Assembly (NCBI GenBank): GCA_017428525.1
Contig: JAFRQQ010000031.1
Coordinates: 1-43,344, forward strand
From: Clostridia bacterium
GTDB lineage: Bacteria > Bacillota > Clostridia > Oscillospirales > Acutalibacteraceae
Length of the DNA: 43,344 nt
Direction: 5' to 3'
Below are positions 23,387-31,621 of this stretch, in pieces. Made by a program: the position numbers and the translations under genes. The number at the start of each line of letters is the position of its first letter. Positions within the stretch are counted from its first letter, which is position 1. A model generated the notes under the pieces. It saw only the letters and a program-made list of their open reading frames with translations. It was not told the origin of the DNA and did no database searches.

Positions 23387-24868
23387 TCACTTGATAAGTC
23401 CGGTCAGATCGTTCCAAAGACGCGGCAGCGGATCATAGCCGAGCGCATAGTATTTGAACGCCCAGACCGCGGGATTCCACTTGAACACCACCCAGTCGAG
23501 CACGGTCACTAGCCCGCGCAGGAAGGTGGAAAGATCGTGCGTCTGCGGCACCTCGACCGGCGCGAAGGCCGTGCCCGCGCGGCGGATGACGAAGGGCTGC
23601 GCGTAGCAGATGCCCTTGGGACCCGTGATGTAGAAACGCACATAAAGCGCGGGGGTATCGAGCAGATTCTCCGCGTTCAGATCGAGCGTCGCCGTGCCGG
23701 AGGTGAGGTTCTCCTCGCGCAGGATCACATTGCCGTTGGACACCCAGGTGATGCGATCGAAGCGGTTGCCCTCCACCGTGATCGTGCCGTTTGCCTCGTC
23801 CACGGTGATGCGCGTGACCTGCGGGGTGTCGTTGCTCAAATAGTAAGACGGATCGTCGTAGAGCTTCGCGCCGTCGCTGTAGCCGGGCAGCTCGGGCATG
23901 CCGTTGAGCTCGACGCCGTTGGAATAGTGCGACACGGCGAAGCACGCGCCGCCGGTCATGGACGCGCGCACGTTGTCGAGCGTAAGGGCCGGCATCATCA
24001 GCTCCGTCCACGCGTCGTTGGACGACGCAGCGGAGTGAGAATCCGCGAAGCAAAAGCCCCAGGGCACCACGCCGTTCGGAATCGTCTTCTGCAAAATCTG
24101 GTCATAGAGAATGCGGTCGCAGCGCGTGTGCGCGTCGGTCGCGCTGTTGATGCCCATGCCGACGCTCGAACCGGGATTGTCAAGAAAGATGCGCGCGAAT
24201 TTATTGGCAAAATAGTCGTCGACCTTCTGCCCGACGTGCTCCGCGCTGTCCTTGTCGGGATAGACGTATTCGCCCACGTGCGAGAGCATCGAGATGCCGC
24301 CCGCGTCACGCACGCCGCGCGAGGGCGTTTCATAATCGCCGTAGACGCCGGCGAGCCCCTGCCCGTATTCGGCAAAATAGCCGGTCAGATGGCAGTCGCA
24401 CACCGGCGTTGCCATATTCAGCTCGATGCCGAGCGGCACGTCGAGCATGCCGTTATCATGCGCGCGCTTTTCGGACGCCGCCGTGCCGTTGAGCACCGCC
24501 GCATATTCCTCCTGCGTGAGCGGCTCGATCGGCGCGTTTTTCGTGCGCTCGGATTTCACGGCGCGCAGGATCGGGATCAGCTCCGGCTGCTGATCCCAGC
24601 CGCGGTTGAGCGTGCCGTGATCGGTCAGCGCCACAACGTCGTAATCCAGATCGTAGTGCGTCCGGACGAATTCATGGATCGTCGGGTAGCCGTCGCTCGC
24701 GTTCGTGTGGCAGTGCGGCTGAAATTTATAGCAGCCCCAGGCGTCCCAGTCCACGTCGGCATAGGGGTTCGTGATCTCCCACGCCGGCTGCGCGGCCTGC
24801 GCGAAAGCGGGCGCAAAGCACAGCAGCGTCAGAATCAACGCCAGCGCAATCGAAAGCAGCTTTTTCAT
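23387..24868 (-). CDS. Secreted PHP-domain metallo-hydrolase
   Basis: A 493-residue secreted protein. The signal peptide spans about 1-26 (cleavage near AFAQA). The PHP domain begins at once: H52 and H54 in QPHCHTNASDG, D59, and LTDHG at 81-85, the first metal-ligand motifs of PHP phosphoesterases. A beta-sandwich-like region follows (TRITVDEANGTITVEGNRFD). The C-terminus is rich in Trp and Phe (LDWVVFKWNPAVWAFKYY) and hydrophobic, possibly a membrane-associating tail. Substrate is unknown. PHP proteins cleave phosphate esters, and an extracellular one may release phosphate from glycans or nucleotides. The ATG at 24868 follows GAGGTG. Confidence 0.88.
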   Translation of the reverse strand: MKKLLSIALALILTLLCFAPAFAQAAQPAWEITNPYADVDWDAWGCYKFQPHCHTNASDGYPTIHEFVRTHYDLDYDVVALTDHGTLNRGWDQQPELIPILRAVKSERTKNAPIEPLTQEEYAAVLNGTAASEKRAHDNGMLDVPLGIELNMATPVCDCHLTGYFAEYGQGLAGVYGDYETPSRGVRDAGGISMLSHVGEYVYPDKDSAEHVGQKVDDYFANKFARIFLDNPGSSVGMGINSATDAHTRCDRILYDQILQKTIPNGVVPWGFCFADSHSAASSNDAWTELMMPALTLDNVRASMTGGACFAVSHYSNGVELNGMPELPGYSDGAKLYDDPSYYLSNDTPQVTRITVDEANGTITVEGNRFDRITWVSNGNVILREENLTSGTATLDLNAENLLDTPALYVRFYITGPKGICYAQPFVIRRAGTAFAPVEVPQTHDLSTFLRGLVTVLDWVVFKWNPAVWAFKYYALGYDPLPRLWNDLTGLIK

Positions 24869-24883
24869 CCTTGTCACCTCTCG

Positions 24884-25261
24884 TTATTCAGTCTGTGTCC
24901 GGTCTGTAATGCGCACCTCGACGGGGCTGGCGGTCAATTTCCCCGCGCCCTGCACATCATACCAGCGGCCGCGCTCGAGCTGAATCGTCTGCGGCATGCC
25001 GGGCGTGAGATAGCCGATCTGAAAGCGCCGCGACGGATCCTCCGCGTCAATAAACCACACGTCCGTATCCTGCGTGCCCCAAACCTTCACCCAGCCGAAA
25101 ACCGGCCGGATCTGCTCCGATTTCACATAGGCATCCGCCGGCTCGTCGGCGAGGCGAAAGGTGTGCGCGGCGCGAAACTGCAGCGCACCGGCGGCAAGCG
25201 CCGCGACAAGCAGCAAAGCGGCAAGCGGCAGCAGGCACCGCCTGCGACAGTTCTGTTTCAT
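24884..25261 (-). CDS. Small membrane-anchored protein, unknown function
   Basis: A 125-residue protein with a basic start (MKQNCRRRC), one hydrophobic helix at about 10-30, and an extracytoplasmic domain of about 90 residues with strands such as FGWVKVWGTQDTDVWFI. No family is recognised. It precedes the secreted PHP protein by 15 bases and is the promoter-proximal gene, so it may hold or assist that enzyme. The ATG at 25261 has AGGGGAA upstream. Confidence 0.72.
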   Translation of the reverse strand: MKQNCRRRCLLPLAALLLVAALAAGALQFRAAHTFRLADEPADAYVKSEQIRPVFGWVKVWGTQDTDVWFIDAEDPSRRFQIGYLTPGMPQTIQLERGRWYDVQGAGKLTASPVEVRITDRTQTE

Positions 25262-25304
25262 CCTGCATTCCCCTGTCCGTTTGTTTTTCAATTCATTATA
25301 GCAC

Positions 25305-25333
25305 GGATTTGCCGTTCATTCAACATGAAAACT
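25305..25333 (-). promoter_or_regulatory. Sigma-A promoter of the small anchored protein/PHP/isomerase operon
   Basis: On minus, TTGAAT (25333-25328), 17-base spacer ending ATCCGTGC, TATAAT (25310-25305). Confidence 0.88.
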
Positions 25334-25388
25334 GCGATTCACGCCGAAAAAAGTCCTGCTTGACGCAGAGAAATATCTGAAAAATGGA

Positions 25389-25417
25389 TTGATTTCCCAA
25401 CAAATATATTGTATAAT
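25389..25417 (+). promoter_or_regulatory. Sigma-A promoter of the DUF308 gene
   Basis: TTGATT (25389-25394), 17-base spacer, TATAAT (25412-25417). A small dyad, TGATG-AGA-CATCA, follows near the start point and could be an operator. Confidence 0.85.
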
Positions 25418-25462
25418 TGCAATGATGAGACATCATCAATTCAACAGTGAAGGAGAAACGCC

Positions 25463-26119
25463 ATGAAAAACATTGTCAAAAACTTTACCAATGCCGTGAT
25501 CCTCTTCTCCCTGTTCGCAATCGTGCTCGGCTTCGCGATGATCGCCTACCCCGACATCTCGCTCAAGGCGCTGGGCATCGTTCTTGCTGCGTATCTGATC
25601 GTGCAGGGCCTTGCGCTGATCCTGCTTGACATCAAGGCGTGGCGGCTGTTCATCCCGTTCCGCGGCATGCTGCAGGGCATCCTGAGCATCGTGCTCGGCT
25701 TCCTGCTTGCGAAAACCACGGACAAAGTCGAAGTCTTCTTCGGCATCGCGCTGGGCGTGTGGATCATCGTTTCCGCCTTCGGCGGCATCCGTCTTGCGGC
25801 CGCGCTGCGCGGCACCGGCGCACCCTGGGTGCTCATGATCATCATGAATATCATCGACATCCTGATCGGCTGCCTGATCCTCTACGCGCCTGTCCCCTCC
25901 TCCATCACGCTGACGATGTGTCTGGGCGTGGTGCTGGTCGTCAATTCCATCGTCAACATCGTCGAAATGTTTGTGATCAAGCGCAACGTCAAGGACGTGG
26001 AGCAGATGATCGTGGACATCAAGGACGAGCTGGCCGCCAAGGCCGCCGCGCCCGCTGCGGAAGTTGAAGCGCCCGCCGCCGAACCCGAAGCGCCCGCGCC
26101 GGAGGAAAGCGACGACTGA
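25463..26119 (+). CDS. HdeD/DUF308-family membrane protein
   Basis: A 218-residue protein with six hydrophobic segments arranged as in HdeD/DUF308 proteins: repeated short helix pairs such as ILFSLFAIVLGFAMIAYP, ALGIVLAAYLIVQGLALI, GMLQGILSIVLGFLL and VLMIIMNIIDILIGCLI. HdeD is linked to acid resistance in enterics, but in Clostridia the family is uncharacterised. A cytoplasmic acidic helix and an Ala/Pro/Glu tail (AEVEAPAAEPEAPAPEE) follow, similar in composition to the GtrA protein tail. The SD is AAGGAGAAA. It is monocistronic. Confidence 0.85.
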   Translation: MKNIVKNFTNAVILFSLFAIVLGFAMIAYPDISLKALGIVLAAYLIVQGLALILLDIKAWRLFIPFRGMLQGILSIVLGFLLAKTTDKVEVFFGIALGVWIIVSAFGGIRLAAALRGTGAPWVLMIIMNIIDILIGCLILYAPVPSSITLTMCLGVVLVVNSIVNIVEMFVIKRNVKDVEQMIVDIKDELAAKAAAPAAEVEAPAAEPEAPAPEESDD

Positions 26120-26152
26120 TCCTGCCGCAATATAAAATTCAATTCAAAGCAA

Positions 26153-26198
26153 AGCCCGCTGCCCGGCGCATCTGCCGAACAGCGGGTTTTCTTTTTGC
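26153..26198. terminator. Shared terminator between DUF308 and transporter genes
   Basis: GCCCGCTG / CAGCGGGT stem (about 26154-26187) followed by TTTTCTTTTT on plus. It lies directly beyond the out-of-frame tail of the transporter gene. Confidence 0.85.
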
Positions 26199-26265
26199 TT
26201 ATTCTTTATTGCGCATGAGAACCAGCTCGATCTCGCCGTCATCCTCCACGCCGGTCAGGAAAGCG
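26199..26265 (-). pseudogene. Out-of-frame coding remnant continuing the transporter C-terminus
   Basis: Minus-strand reading gives AFLTGVEDDGEIELVLMRNKE then TAA at 26201-26199. It looks like genuine protein (acidic, hydrophobic alternation) and ends exactly before the terminator. It is either an indel in the strain, a sequencing error, or chance. Confidence 0.5.
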
Positions 26266-27841
26266 CGCTCAGATCGCGCGGCGGGATCGACTGGCCGATC
26301 CACATATCTTCCCACTTCTGACCGGCGATGTATTCGATCCGCTTTCGTTCCTCGTCGGTGATCTCGCAGCTGCCGGTTTCGTGTTTCTCCGCGATGATTC
26401 GTTTGATTTCCTCGTGGTCGTGCTTCGTCATCTTATACCTGTAAATCGAAATGACGCAGAACAGCGCGAGGATGGACGGGATGACCGAATAATTCAGCCG
26501 CAGGCCGAAGGTCGTCAGCCGCGCCTGCTTGAGCGGATGCTGCACCTTCGGGTCGTAGCCGAACCATTCGAGCGACTGGCCCACGACATAGCCCATGAAG
26601 CTGCTGACGGTCTTGCCGAAGAAGGTCTTGAAGGTGGAAATCACGCCCTCCCTGCGCCGGCCGGTGATCAGCTCGTCGACGTCGGTGATATCGGGCTGGA
26701 TGTTTTCAGCCACAAAGCCGGGGCCGGAGAAGCCGAAGTTATAGAGAATCGACGACACGATAATGACCGCGTATTTGATCGTCTTGGGCGTCTGATAGGT
26801 CAAAAAGCCGTTGATCGCGATGCCCACGACCATCAGCGGGCCGAGCAGCTTGCCGCAGGCGGTTTTGCCTTTGTAGCGCGTGATCAGATAGTTGAGCGGC
26901 GATCCGCTGAATTCCGCAATGCCGGCGATGATATTCATGGAAATAAAGATATTATACGTATCGGTCACGCTGACCATGAAATACTGATCCGCGTAGCTGC
27001 AGAAATAGCGGCTCATGGAGAAAAACAGCGCGATCACGAAATACTGCCGGAAGGCGCGGCTGGAAAAGACGGTTTTGTATTCCCGGATCAGGAAGGAGAA
27101 ATCGATCTTTTCGTTGACCTGATCCTTCGAGGACGGCTCCTTCGTTTTCAGGAAGCAGAGGATCGGCGACCAGGAGAACCAGATCATCAGCACAATGCCG
27201 ACCAGGAAATATTTGCCCTTGTCCGCCGGCGAGGGCGTCGGCAGCGCGGTCAGCGCCGTTTTGACGCTGAAGCCGCTGAGCGCGAGGGCGGTGAAAACGT
27301 AGGACGACACCTGACCGACGGAGTTGAACGCGTATTCCACGATTTTATATTGCGTGCGTTCAAAATAGCCCGGCGCAATGGTCGGGAGCATCGCCGTGTG
27401 CGGGATGCTCATCATCGTCATGAAGGTGCAGTACATCAGCGACGCGAAGAGATACCACGCCCACGTGGCGGTCGGATTGCCCTTGTCGGAGATGCCAAAG
27501 GACGTCCATTTAAAGAGATAAGCGAGCGCAAACGGCAGCGCGGCGATGAGCAGATACGGTCTGTGGCGGCCGTATTTTGATTTCGTTCTGTCGGTGATCA
27601 GACCCATGATCGGGTCGCTCACGGCGTCCCACAGCCCGGCGATGAGCGTAATCAGGCCGGCCTTGCCGGTCGACATGCCCTCAACGTAGGCCAGAAACTG
27701 CTGGTGGAACTGGCCGATCGGATAGCCCGCGCCGCCCAGGGTGATGTTGGCGCAGTCGTAATTGAGCATCGGGCGCAGCACCTCGCGGGTATTGCCCTCA
27801 ATGCCGAGCACATCCTTGACTTTGTTGCCGATTCTTCCCAT
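26255..27841 (-). CDS. GPH-family MFS sugar transporter, probable frameshift at the C-terminus
   Basis: A 528-residue transporter of the glycoside-pentoside-hexuronide:cation symporter (MFS_2) family, related to MelB and XynB. About 12 membrane helices; the cytoplasmic loop DPIMGLITDRTKSKYGRHRP is the family signature. It likely imports oligosaccharides or glycosides with Na+ or H+. The ATG at 27841 has AGGAGGGA upstream; earlier in-frame codons cross the promoter. The frame ends PPRDLSALS, but in the -1 frame the coding continues 21 more codons as AFLTGVEDDGEIELVLMRNKE to a stop at 26199, next to the terminator. A one-base indel near 26262-26268 would join them. Confidence 0.9.
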   Translation of the reverse strand: MGRIGNKVKDVLGIEGNTREVLRPMLNYDCANITLGGAGYPIGQFHQQFLAYVEGMSTGKAGLITLIAGLWDAVSDPIMGLITDRTKSKYGRHRPYLLIAALPFALAYLFKWTSFGISDKGNPTATWAWYLFASLMYCTFMTMMSIPHTAMLPTIAPGYFERTQYKIVEYAFNSVGQVSSYVFTALALSGFSVKTALTALPTPSPADKGKYFLVGIVLMIWFSWSPILCFLKTKEPSSKDQVNEKIDFSFLIREYKTVFSSRAFRQYFVIALFFSMSRYFCSYADQYFMVSVTDTYNIFISMNIIAGIAEFSGSPLNYLITRYKGKTACGKLLGPLMVVGIAINGFLTYQTPKTIKYAVIIVSSILYNFGFSGPGFVAENIQPDITDVDELITGRRREGVISTFKTFFGKTVSSFMGYVVGQSLEWFGYDPKVQHPLKQARLTTFGLRLNYSVIPSILALFCVISIYRYKMTKHDHEEIKRIIAEKHETGSCEITDEERKRIEYIAGQKWEDMWIGQSIPPRDLSALS

Positions 27842-27866
27842 TCCATTCCCTCCTAACCACATTCCA

Positions 27867-27895
27867 ATTTTAACAGATTCCGCGCGCGAGGTCAA
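27867..27895 (-). promoter_or_regulatory. Sigma-A promoter of the GPH transporter
   Basis: On minus, TTGACC (27895-27890), 17-base spacer, TAAAAT (27872-27867). Confidence 0.85.
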
Positions 27896-27982
27896 GAGAT
27901 TTCTGCGGCTGAATTTCACGCTCTGCACCGACGCTTCCGCGCAAAAAAGACGCCGCGCGCGTGCGTTCGGCGCAGATCGCTG

Positions 27983-28011
27983 TTGACAAAGAAAACTCCG
28001 TTTGCTACAAT
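27983..28011 (+). promoter_or_regulatory. Sigma-A promoter of the beta-helix gene
   Basis: TTGACA (27983-27988), 17-base spacer, TACAAT (28006-28011). Divergent from the transporter promoter, 87 bases between the two -35 elements, a likely site for shared control. Confidence 0.92.
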
Positions 28012-28061
28012 TGAAAAAAAGCGCTTTGTGTTCGCCCACGGCGAACGGAAAGGAGACCCAT

Positions 28062-29954
28062 ATGAAACGATGGAAACCGCTGCTGATCCTGCTGTGCGTG
28101 ATTGCGCTGCTGGCGGGGTCGGTCACCTGCGTTCTGATGAAGCGCACGCCGCTGCCGGAGCAGCGCGAGGTGCTCATGGAACCCGTCCCCGCGGAAAACC
28201 CGCTGCGTCAGGCGCTGGAGGTCAACGGCGTGGGCGAGAGCCGGTTTTTCATTCAGTCGCCGAACGCGGCGGCGCTGCAGACCGTGCCGGTTGCGCAGTT
28301 CGGCGCAAGTCCCGACCTTGCGGATAATGCCGCGGCGCTCAACAGCGCGTTCGCTTACTGCAAGGAGCACCCGGGCACGCGCCTGCAGTTTGACAAAGCG
28401 GTCTATTACGTTTCGGACCACCTGACGCTCGAGGGTCTGAAGGACGTGCTCATCGACGGCAACGGCGCGGAGATCCTCTATGATATGGGCAGCAGCCTGT
28501 TCACCGTGCGTCACTGCGAATGCCTGGAAGTGCGCGACCTGACCTTTGAATGGGACTGGGAGAAGATGCCGCTGAGCGCGACCGCCCGCGCGGTGGACGT
28601 GGCGGGCGAGAAAAACACGCTCGACTTCATCTTTGACAATCCGGCCTACGCGCGGCAGGAGATGTTCTACGCCGTGAGCCAGAGCGATCCGGAGGCGGGC
28701 ACCTACGGCGCGAAGGGCACCTACATCGAAAGCTACGAGGGGCAGAATCCCGACGTCATCCTCAGCTATACCAAAATCGCCGACGACACGATCCGCATCG
28801 TGCACAACGGCGCGTGGGCGCATTTCGGCGGCAATTCCTATATCCTGCGCAGCGTGGCCTACGGCGGCTCGCTGATCGATATTTATGAGGAAAGCCGCGA
28901 CATCACGCTCGACAGCCTGAAACTTTACGGCGGCACGGGCATGGGCATCATCGTGGGCGAAAAGACCTCCCACTTTGCCCTGCGCAATATTTTCATCGGG
29001 CCGGACCCCGCGCAGCCCGACCACGGCACCTCGCTCGACGCGGACGCGGTGCATATTAACGACTCCAACGGCTGCTTCCTGATTGAAAACTGCGATTTCA
29101 GCCGGCAGGGCGACGACGACGTGAATATCAACAGCGGCATCGGCCTGATTCAGAGCGTCAGCGGGCGCACCGTCACCTTTGAGGCGGACGGCTCGATGAA
29201 CGCCGAAGCGGGCGACACGATGCGTTTCCGCTCAACGCGCTTTGCGCTCATGGATTTCACCGCCGTGATCGAAAGCTGCGACAACAATGATTCCGGCGTG
29301 CGGACCGTCACCTTCACCGAGGACCTGCCCGCAAGCGTCACGGCCGGCTGCTTCCTCTTCAACCGCGACAACACCGGCAGCAACTATGTGATCCGCAACA
29401 ACTACTTCCACGAGCACCGCGCGCGCGGCCTGCTGCTGCAGACCTCCGACGGCCTGGTGGAAAACAATACGTTCTATAAAACCACGCACAACGCGATCAA
29501 GATCGTCATGGATATCAACGGCGTGTGGCATGAGGGCACGGGCGCGGACAACATCGTCGTGCGCAACAACAAATTCCTCTCCTGCGCCGTGATCGGCACC
29601 GAGGTCATCGAGGTCGGCACGAAGGTGCTCGAAAAGAGCAACCACTCCTTCGCCTTCACGAATATCCGCATTGAGGACAATGAATTCCGCGATCTTTGCG
29701 GCAATCTGATGGTCGTCAACAACGTCAACAACTTCGCCTTCCGGCGCAATACGATCACGCTCGGCAGCGCCTTCCGCAATGACGTGGGCAAGGGCCGCGC
29801 ATATTTCCTGGCCGACTGCGCAAACGTCGACCTGACCGGCAACACCTACACGGACGTGCCGGCGCTCTCGCTCAAACGCGTCGCGCGCTGCGACAGCCCC
29901 GCCGTCTGGCTGCGGGTGAATGCGAGCGCCTTCTTCGGAAAGGAGGAAGCATAA
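28062..29954 (+). CDS. Secreted parallel beta-helix protein, GH110-like
   Basis: A 630-residue protein with a membrane-anchoring or signal helix at about 5-25 and a right-handed parallel beta-helix. The order FGASPDLADNAAALNSAF, LEGLKDVLIDGNGAEILY, a strand-rich domain, then RQGDDDVNINSGIGL (D351-D353) and repeated NNxF coils (VIRNNYFHEHRARGLLLQTSDGLVENNTFY) resembles GH110 alpha-1,3-galactosidases and other poly-Asp beta-helix hydrolases. The carboxylates at 351-353 are likely catalytic. GH110 assignment is inference; pectate-lyase-fold relatives remain possible. It is divergent from a sugar transporter, consistent with glycan use. The SD AAGGAG precedes the ATG at 28062. Confidence 0.82.
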   Translation: MKRWKPLLILLCVIALLAGSVTCVLMKRTPLPEQREVLMEPVPAENPLRQALEVNGVGESRFFIQSPNAAALQTVPVAQFGASPDLADNAAALNSAFAYCKEHPGTRLQFDKAVYYVSDHLTLEGLKDVLIDGNGAEILYDMGSSLFTVRHCECLEVRDLTFEWDWEKMPLSATARAVDVAGEKNTLDFIFDNPAYARQEMFYAVSQSDPEAGTYGAKGTYIESYEGQNPDVILSYTKIADDTIRIVHNGAWAHFGGNSYILRSVAYGGSLIDIYEESRDITLDSLKLYGGTGMGIIVGEKTSHFALRNIFIGPDPAQPDHGTSLDADAVHINDSNGCFLIENCDFSRQGDDDVNINSGIGLIQSVSGRTVTFEADGSMNAEAGDTMRFRSTRFALMDFTAVIESCDNNDSGVRTVTFTEDLPASVTAGCFLFNRDNTGSNYVIRNNYFHEHRARGLLLQTSDGLVENNTFYKTTHNAIKIVMDINGVWHEGTGADNIVVRNNKFLSCAVIGTEVIEVGTKVLEKSNHSFAFTNIRIEDNEFRDLCGNLMVVNNVNNFAFRRNTITLGSAFRNDVGKGRAYFLADCANVDLTGNTYTDVPALSLKRVARCDSPAVWLRVNASAFFGKEEA

Positions 29955-30451
29955 TGAAAACCATAAAAAACCTGCTCTTTCCTTTTTTCCTGACCGTCAC
30001 CTGCTGCGTGGTGCACTTCTGGCAGCACAGCGTCGCGAGCCTGCCCTATCTGCCCTATAACTGCATCGTGCCGCTCGGCATCCTCACCCCGGCGCTGCTG
30101 ATCCTGACCTTTGTGACAACGCTCATTCTGCTCAAGCAGAGCAAAACGTCAAAGCCCGTGCTGCGCTCTTTCCTTAGCACAGGGGCGATGCTCCTGCCGG
30201 TCATCGGGACGCTGATTTTCTTCCTGAGCTTTGTGAGCTACCGCTTTTCGGAGGCGATCCTGCCTGTGCTCGTGCTGCCCAACTGGCCGACCGGCATCGT
30301 GACGATGGTCATCACCGCCTGCTGCCTGCTGCATCTGACGGGCCTGCTGATTTACCGGCTGGCAAAGAAAAAAGCCGGCGCTGCGCACAACGCGGCGGCA
30401 ATCGCGGGCTGGGTGGCGCTCAACGTCTGCCTGTGCCTGCTGACGATCTGA
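29954..30451 (+). CDS. Four-helix membrane protein, unknown function
   Basis: A 165-residue integral membrane protein with four hydrophobic helices (LLFPFFLTVTCCVVHFW; PLGILTPALLILTFVTTLILL; GAMLLPVIGTLIFFLSFVSY; TGIVTMVITACCLLHLTGLLIY) and a short final helix (GWVALNVCLCLLTI). No family is recognised. Its ATG overlaps the stop of the beta-helix gene (TAATG), so it is translationally coupled and should be made together with it. AGGAGGAAG provides the SD. Confidence 0.78.
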   Translation: MKTIKNLLFPFFLTVTCCVVHFWQHSVASLPYLPYNCIVPLGILTPALLILTFVTTLILLKQSKTSKPVLRSFLSTGAMLLPVIGTLIFFLSFVSYRFSEAILPVLVLPNWPTGIVTMVITACCLLHLTGLLIYRLAKKKAGAAHNAAAIAGWVALNVCLCLLTI

Positions 30452-30469
30452 AAAAAATTTCCGGAATTT

Positions 30470-30517
30470 TGTGACTTTTCCGCTTTCTGCGCCGTGTTAG
30501 GAGTGAAAGGCCTTTCA
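30470..30517 (+). promoter_or_regulatory. ECF-type promoter with 14-base palindrome before the sigma gene
   Basis: TGTGAC (30470-30475), 17-base spacer, CGTGTTA (30493-30499) resembles ECF sigma promoters (TGxAAC / CGTC type), suggesting autoregulation. The perfect palindrome TGAAAGGCCTTTCA follows at 30504-30517 near the expected transcript start. Confidence 0.68.
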
Positions 30518-30543
30518 AACAAACCAAGGATCGGGGACCGACG

Positions 30544-31050
30544 ATGAGACTACCGCTGGAATTGCTGATAGAAAAATATCAGAAAAACCTGTTCGCCGCC
30601 GCGCTGAATATCTGCGCAAACTATGACGACGCACAGGACGCAGTGCAGGAGACTTTGATCCAGTACCATCTTTCCGACAAGGAATTTCAGGATGAAGAAC
30701 ACCTGAAGGCCTGGCTGCTGCGCGTGGCGATCAACAAAGCGAAGGATCTCTCCCGCAGCCTCTTTCGGCGGCGATGCGTGCCGCTCGAGGCGCTGCGCGA
30801 GGACATTCCCTTTGAGGATCCCGCCGACGGACGCCTGTTTGAGGACGTGATGCGGCTGCCGGAGAAATACAGGATCGTCATTCATCTGTTCTACTATGAA
30901 GATCTGCCTGTGAAAGAGATCGCCGCACTGCTGCATATCGGCGAAAGCAGCGTGAAAATGCGCTTATCCCGCGGCCGCGATTTACTGAAAATCATGTTGA
31001 CGGAGGAATCGGACAATGACAGAGCAGGAACAGTACAAGCGCACATTTGA
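30544..31050 (+). CDS. ECF-type RNA polymerase sigma factor
   Basis: A 168-residue group IV sigma-70 factor. Region 2 covers about 10-75 (YDDAQDAVQETLIQYH, then LKAWLLRVAINKAKDLSR, the -10 recognition segment). Region 4 covers about 105-158 (VIHLFYYEDLPVKEIAALLHIGESSVKMRLSRGRDLL, a helix-turn-helix). There is no region 1 or 3. The start is ATG at 30544. The next gene begins 35 bases before this stop, the usual coupling of sigma and anti-sigma. An ECF-like promoter lies just upstream, suggesting autoregulation. Confidence 0.93.
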   Translation: MRLPLELLIEKYQKNLFAAALNICANYDDAQDAVQETLIQYHLSDKEFQDEEHLKAWLLRVAINKAKDLSRSLFRRRCVPLEALREDIPFEDPADGRLFEDVMRLPEKYRIVIHLFYYEDLPVKEIAALLHIGESSVKMRLSRGRDLLKIMLTEESDNDRAGTVQAHI

Positions 31051-31606
31051 CACGGTCGCTTCCTCCCGCATGCAAAAACTGGAGGCGAGCGATATTATGG
31101 AAAGCAGAAAGAAGAATTTCAGCTTCAAGGGCGTTGCCGTCGCGCTCGCGGCGGTGCTCATTCTCATCAGCCTGTGCGGCGCGGCGTACGCGGCGGACCT
31201 CGGCGGCATTCAGAGCAAGGTGCAGGTCTGGTACCGCGGCGAGCTGACAGACGTCACGCTGGAGATCACGCCCGAGGGCAGCTACACCATGGAATTCACT
31301 GATGAAAACGGCAATCCCGTCAAGCATGAGGGCGGCGGCATCGCGATCGGCCCCTTCGGCAAGGAGCGCCCGCTCACGCAGGATGAGATCCTCGAGCATC
31401 TCAATGAGCCGGAGGTCGTCTATGAGGACGACGGCACGGTCTGGGTCTATTACGGCGCGCAGAAGACGGAGATCACCGATCAGTTCGATGAGGACGGCAT
31501 CTGCTACGTCAAGCTCGTGGGCGAAGGCAAGCCGATCTATATGACGATCACTTATATGGATGGCTACGCCACAAGCGGCAGAAAATTCCCGAAGCCGGTC
31601 AAGTGA
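31016..31606 (+). CDS. Membrane-anchored anti-sigma-like protein
   Basis: A 196-residue protein with a short N-terminal cytoplasmic domain (1-38), one membrane helix at 39-60 and an extracytoplasmic domain of about 135 residues (FTDENGNPVKHEGGGIAIGPFGKERPLTQDEI). No zinc-binding HxxxCxxC motif is present, so it is not a ZAS-type anti-sigma. Position, overlap with the sigma gene and topology make it the probable regulator that holds the sigma factor at the membrane until an external signal is sensed. The SD is GGAGGAATC before the ATG at 31016. Confidence 0.82.
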   Translation: MTEQEQYKRTFDTVASSRMQKLEASDIMESRKKNFSFKGVAVALAAVLILISLCGAAYAADLGGIQSKVQVWYRGELTDVTLEITPEGSYTMEFTDENGNPVKHEGGGIAIGPFGKERPLTQDEILEHLNEPEVVYEDDGTVWVYYGAQKTEITDQFDEDGICYVKLVGEGKPIYMTITYMDGYATSGRKFPKPVK

Positions 31607-31621
31607 ATGCAATAAAAGAAC

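Noticed and set aside
7919..30451. The glycoside hydrolases as one polysaccharide-utilisation locus
   Set aside because: They are spread over 22 kb, have separate promoters and terminators, and lack SusCD or a dedicated regulator. Only the transporter/beta-helix pair looks coordinated.
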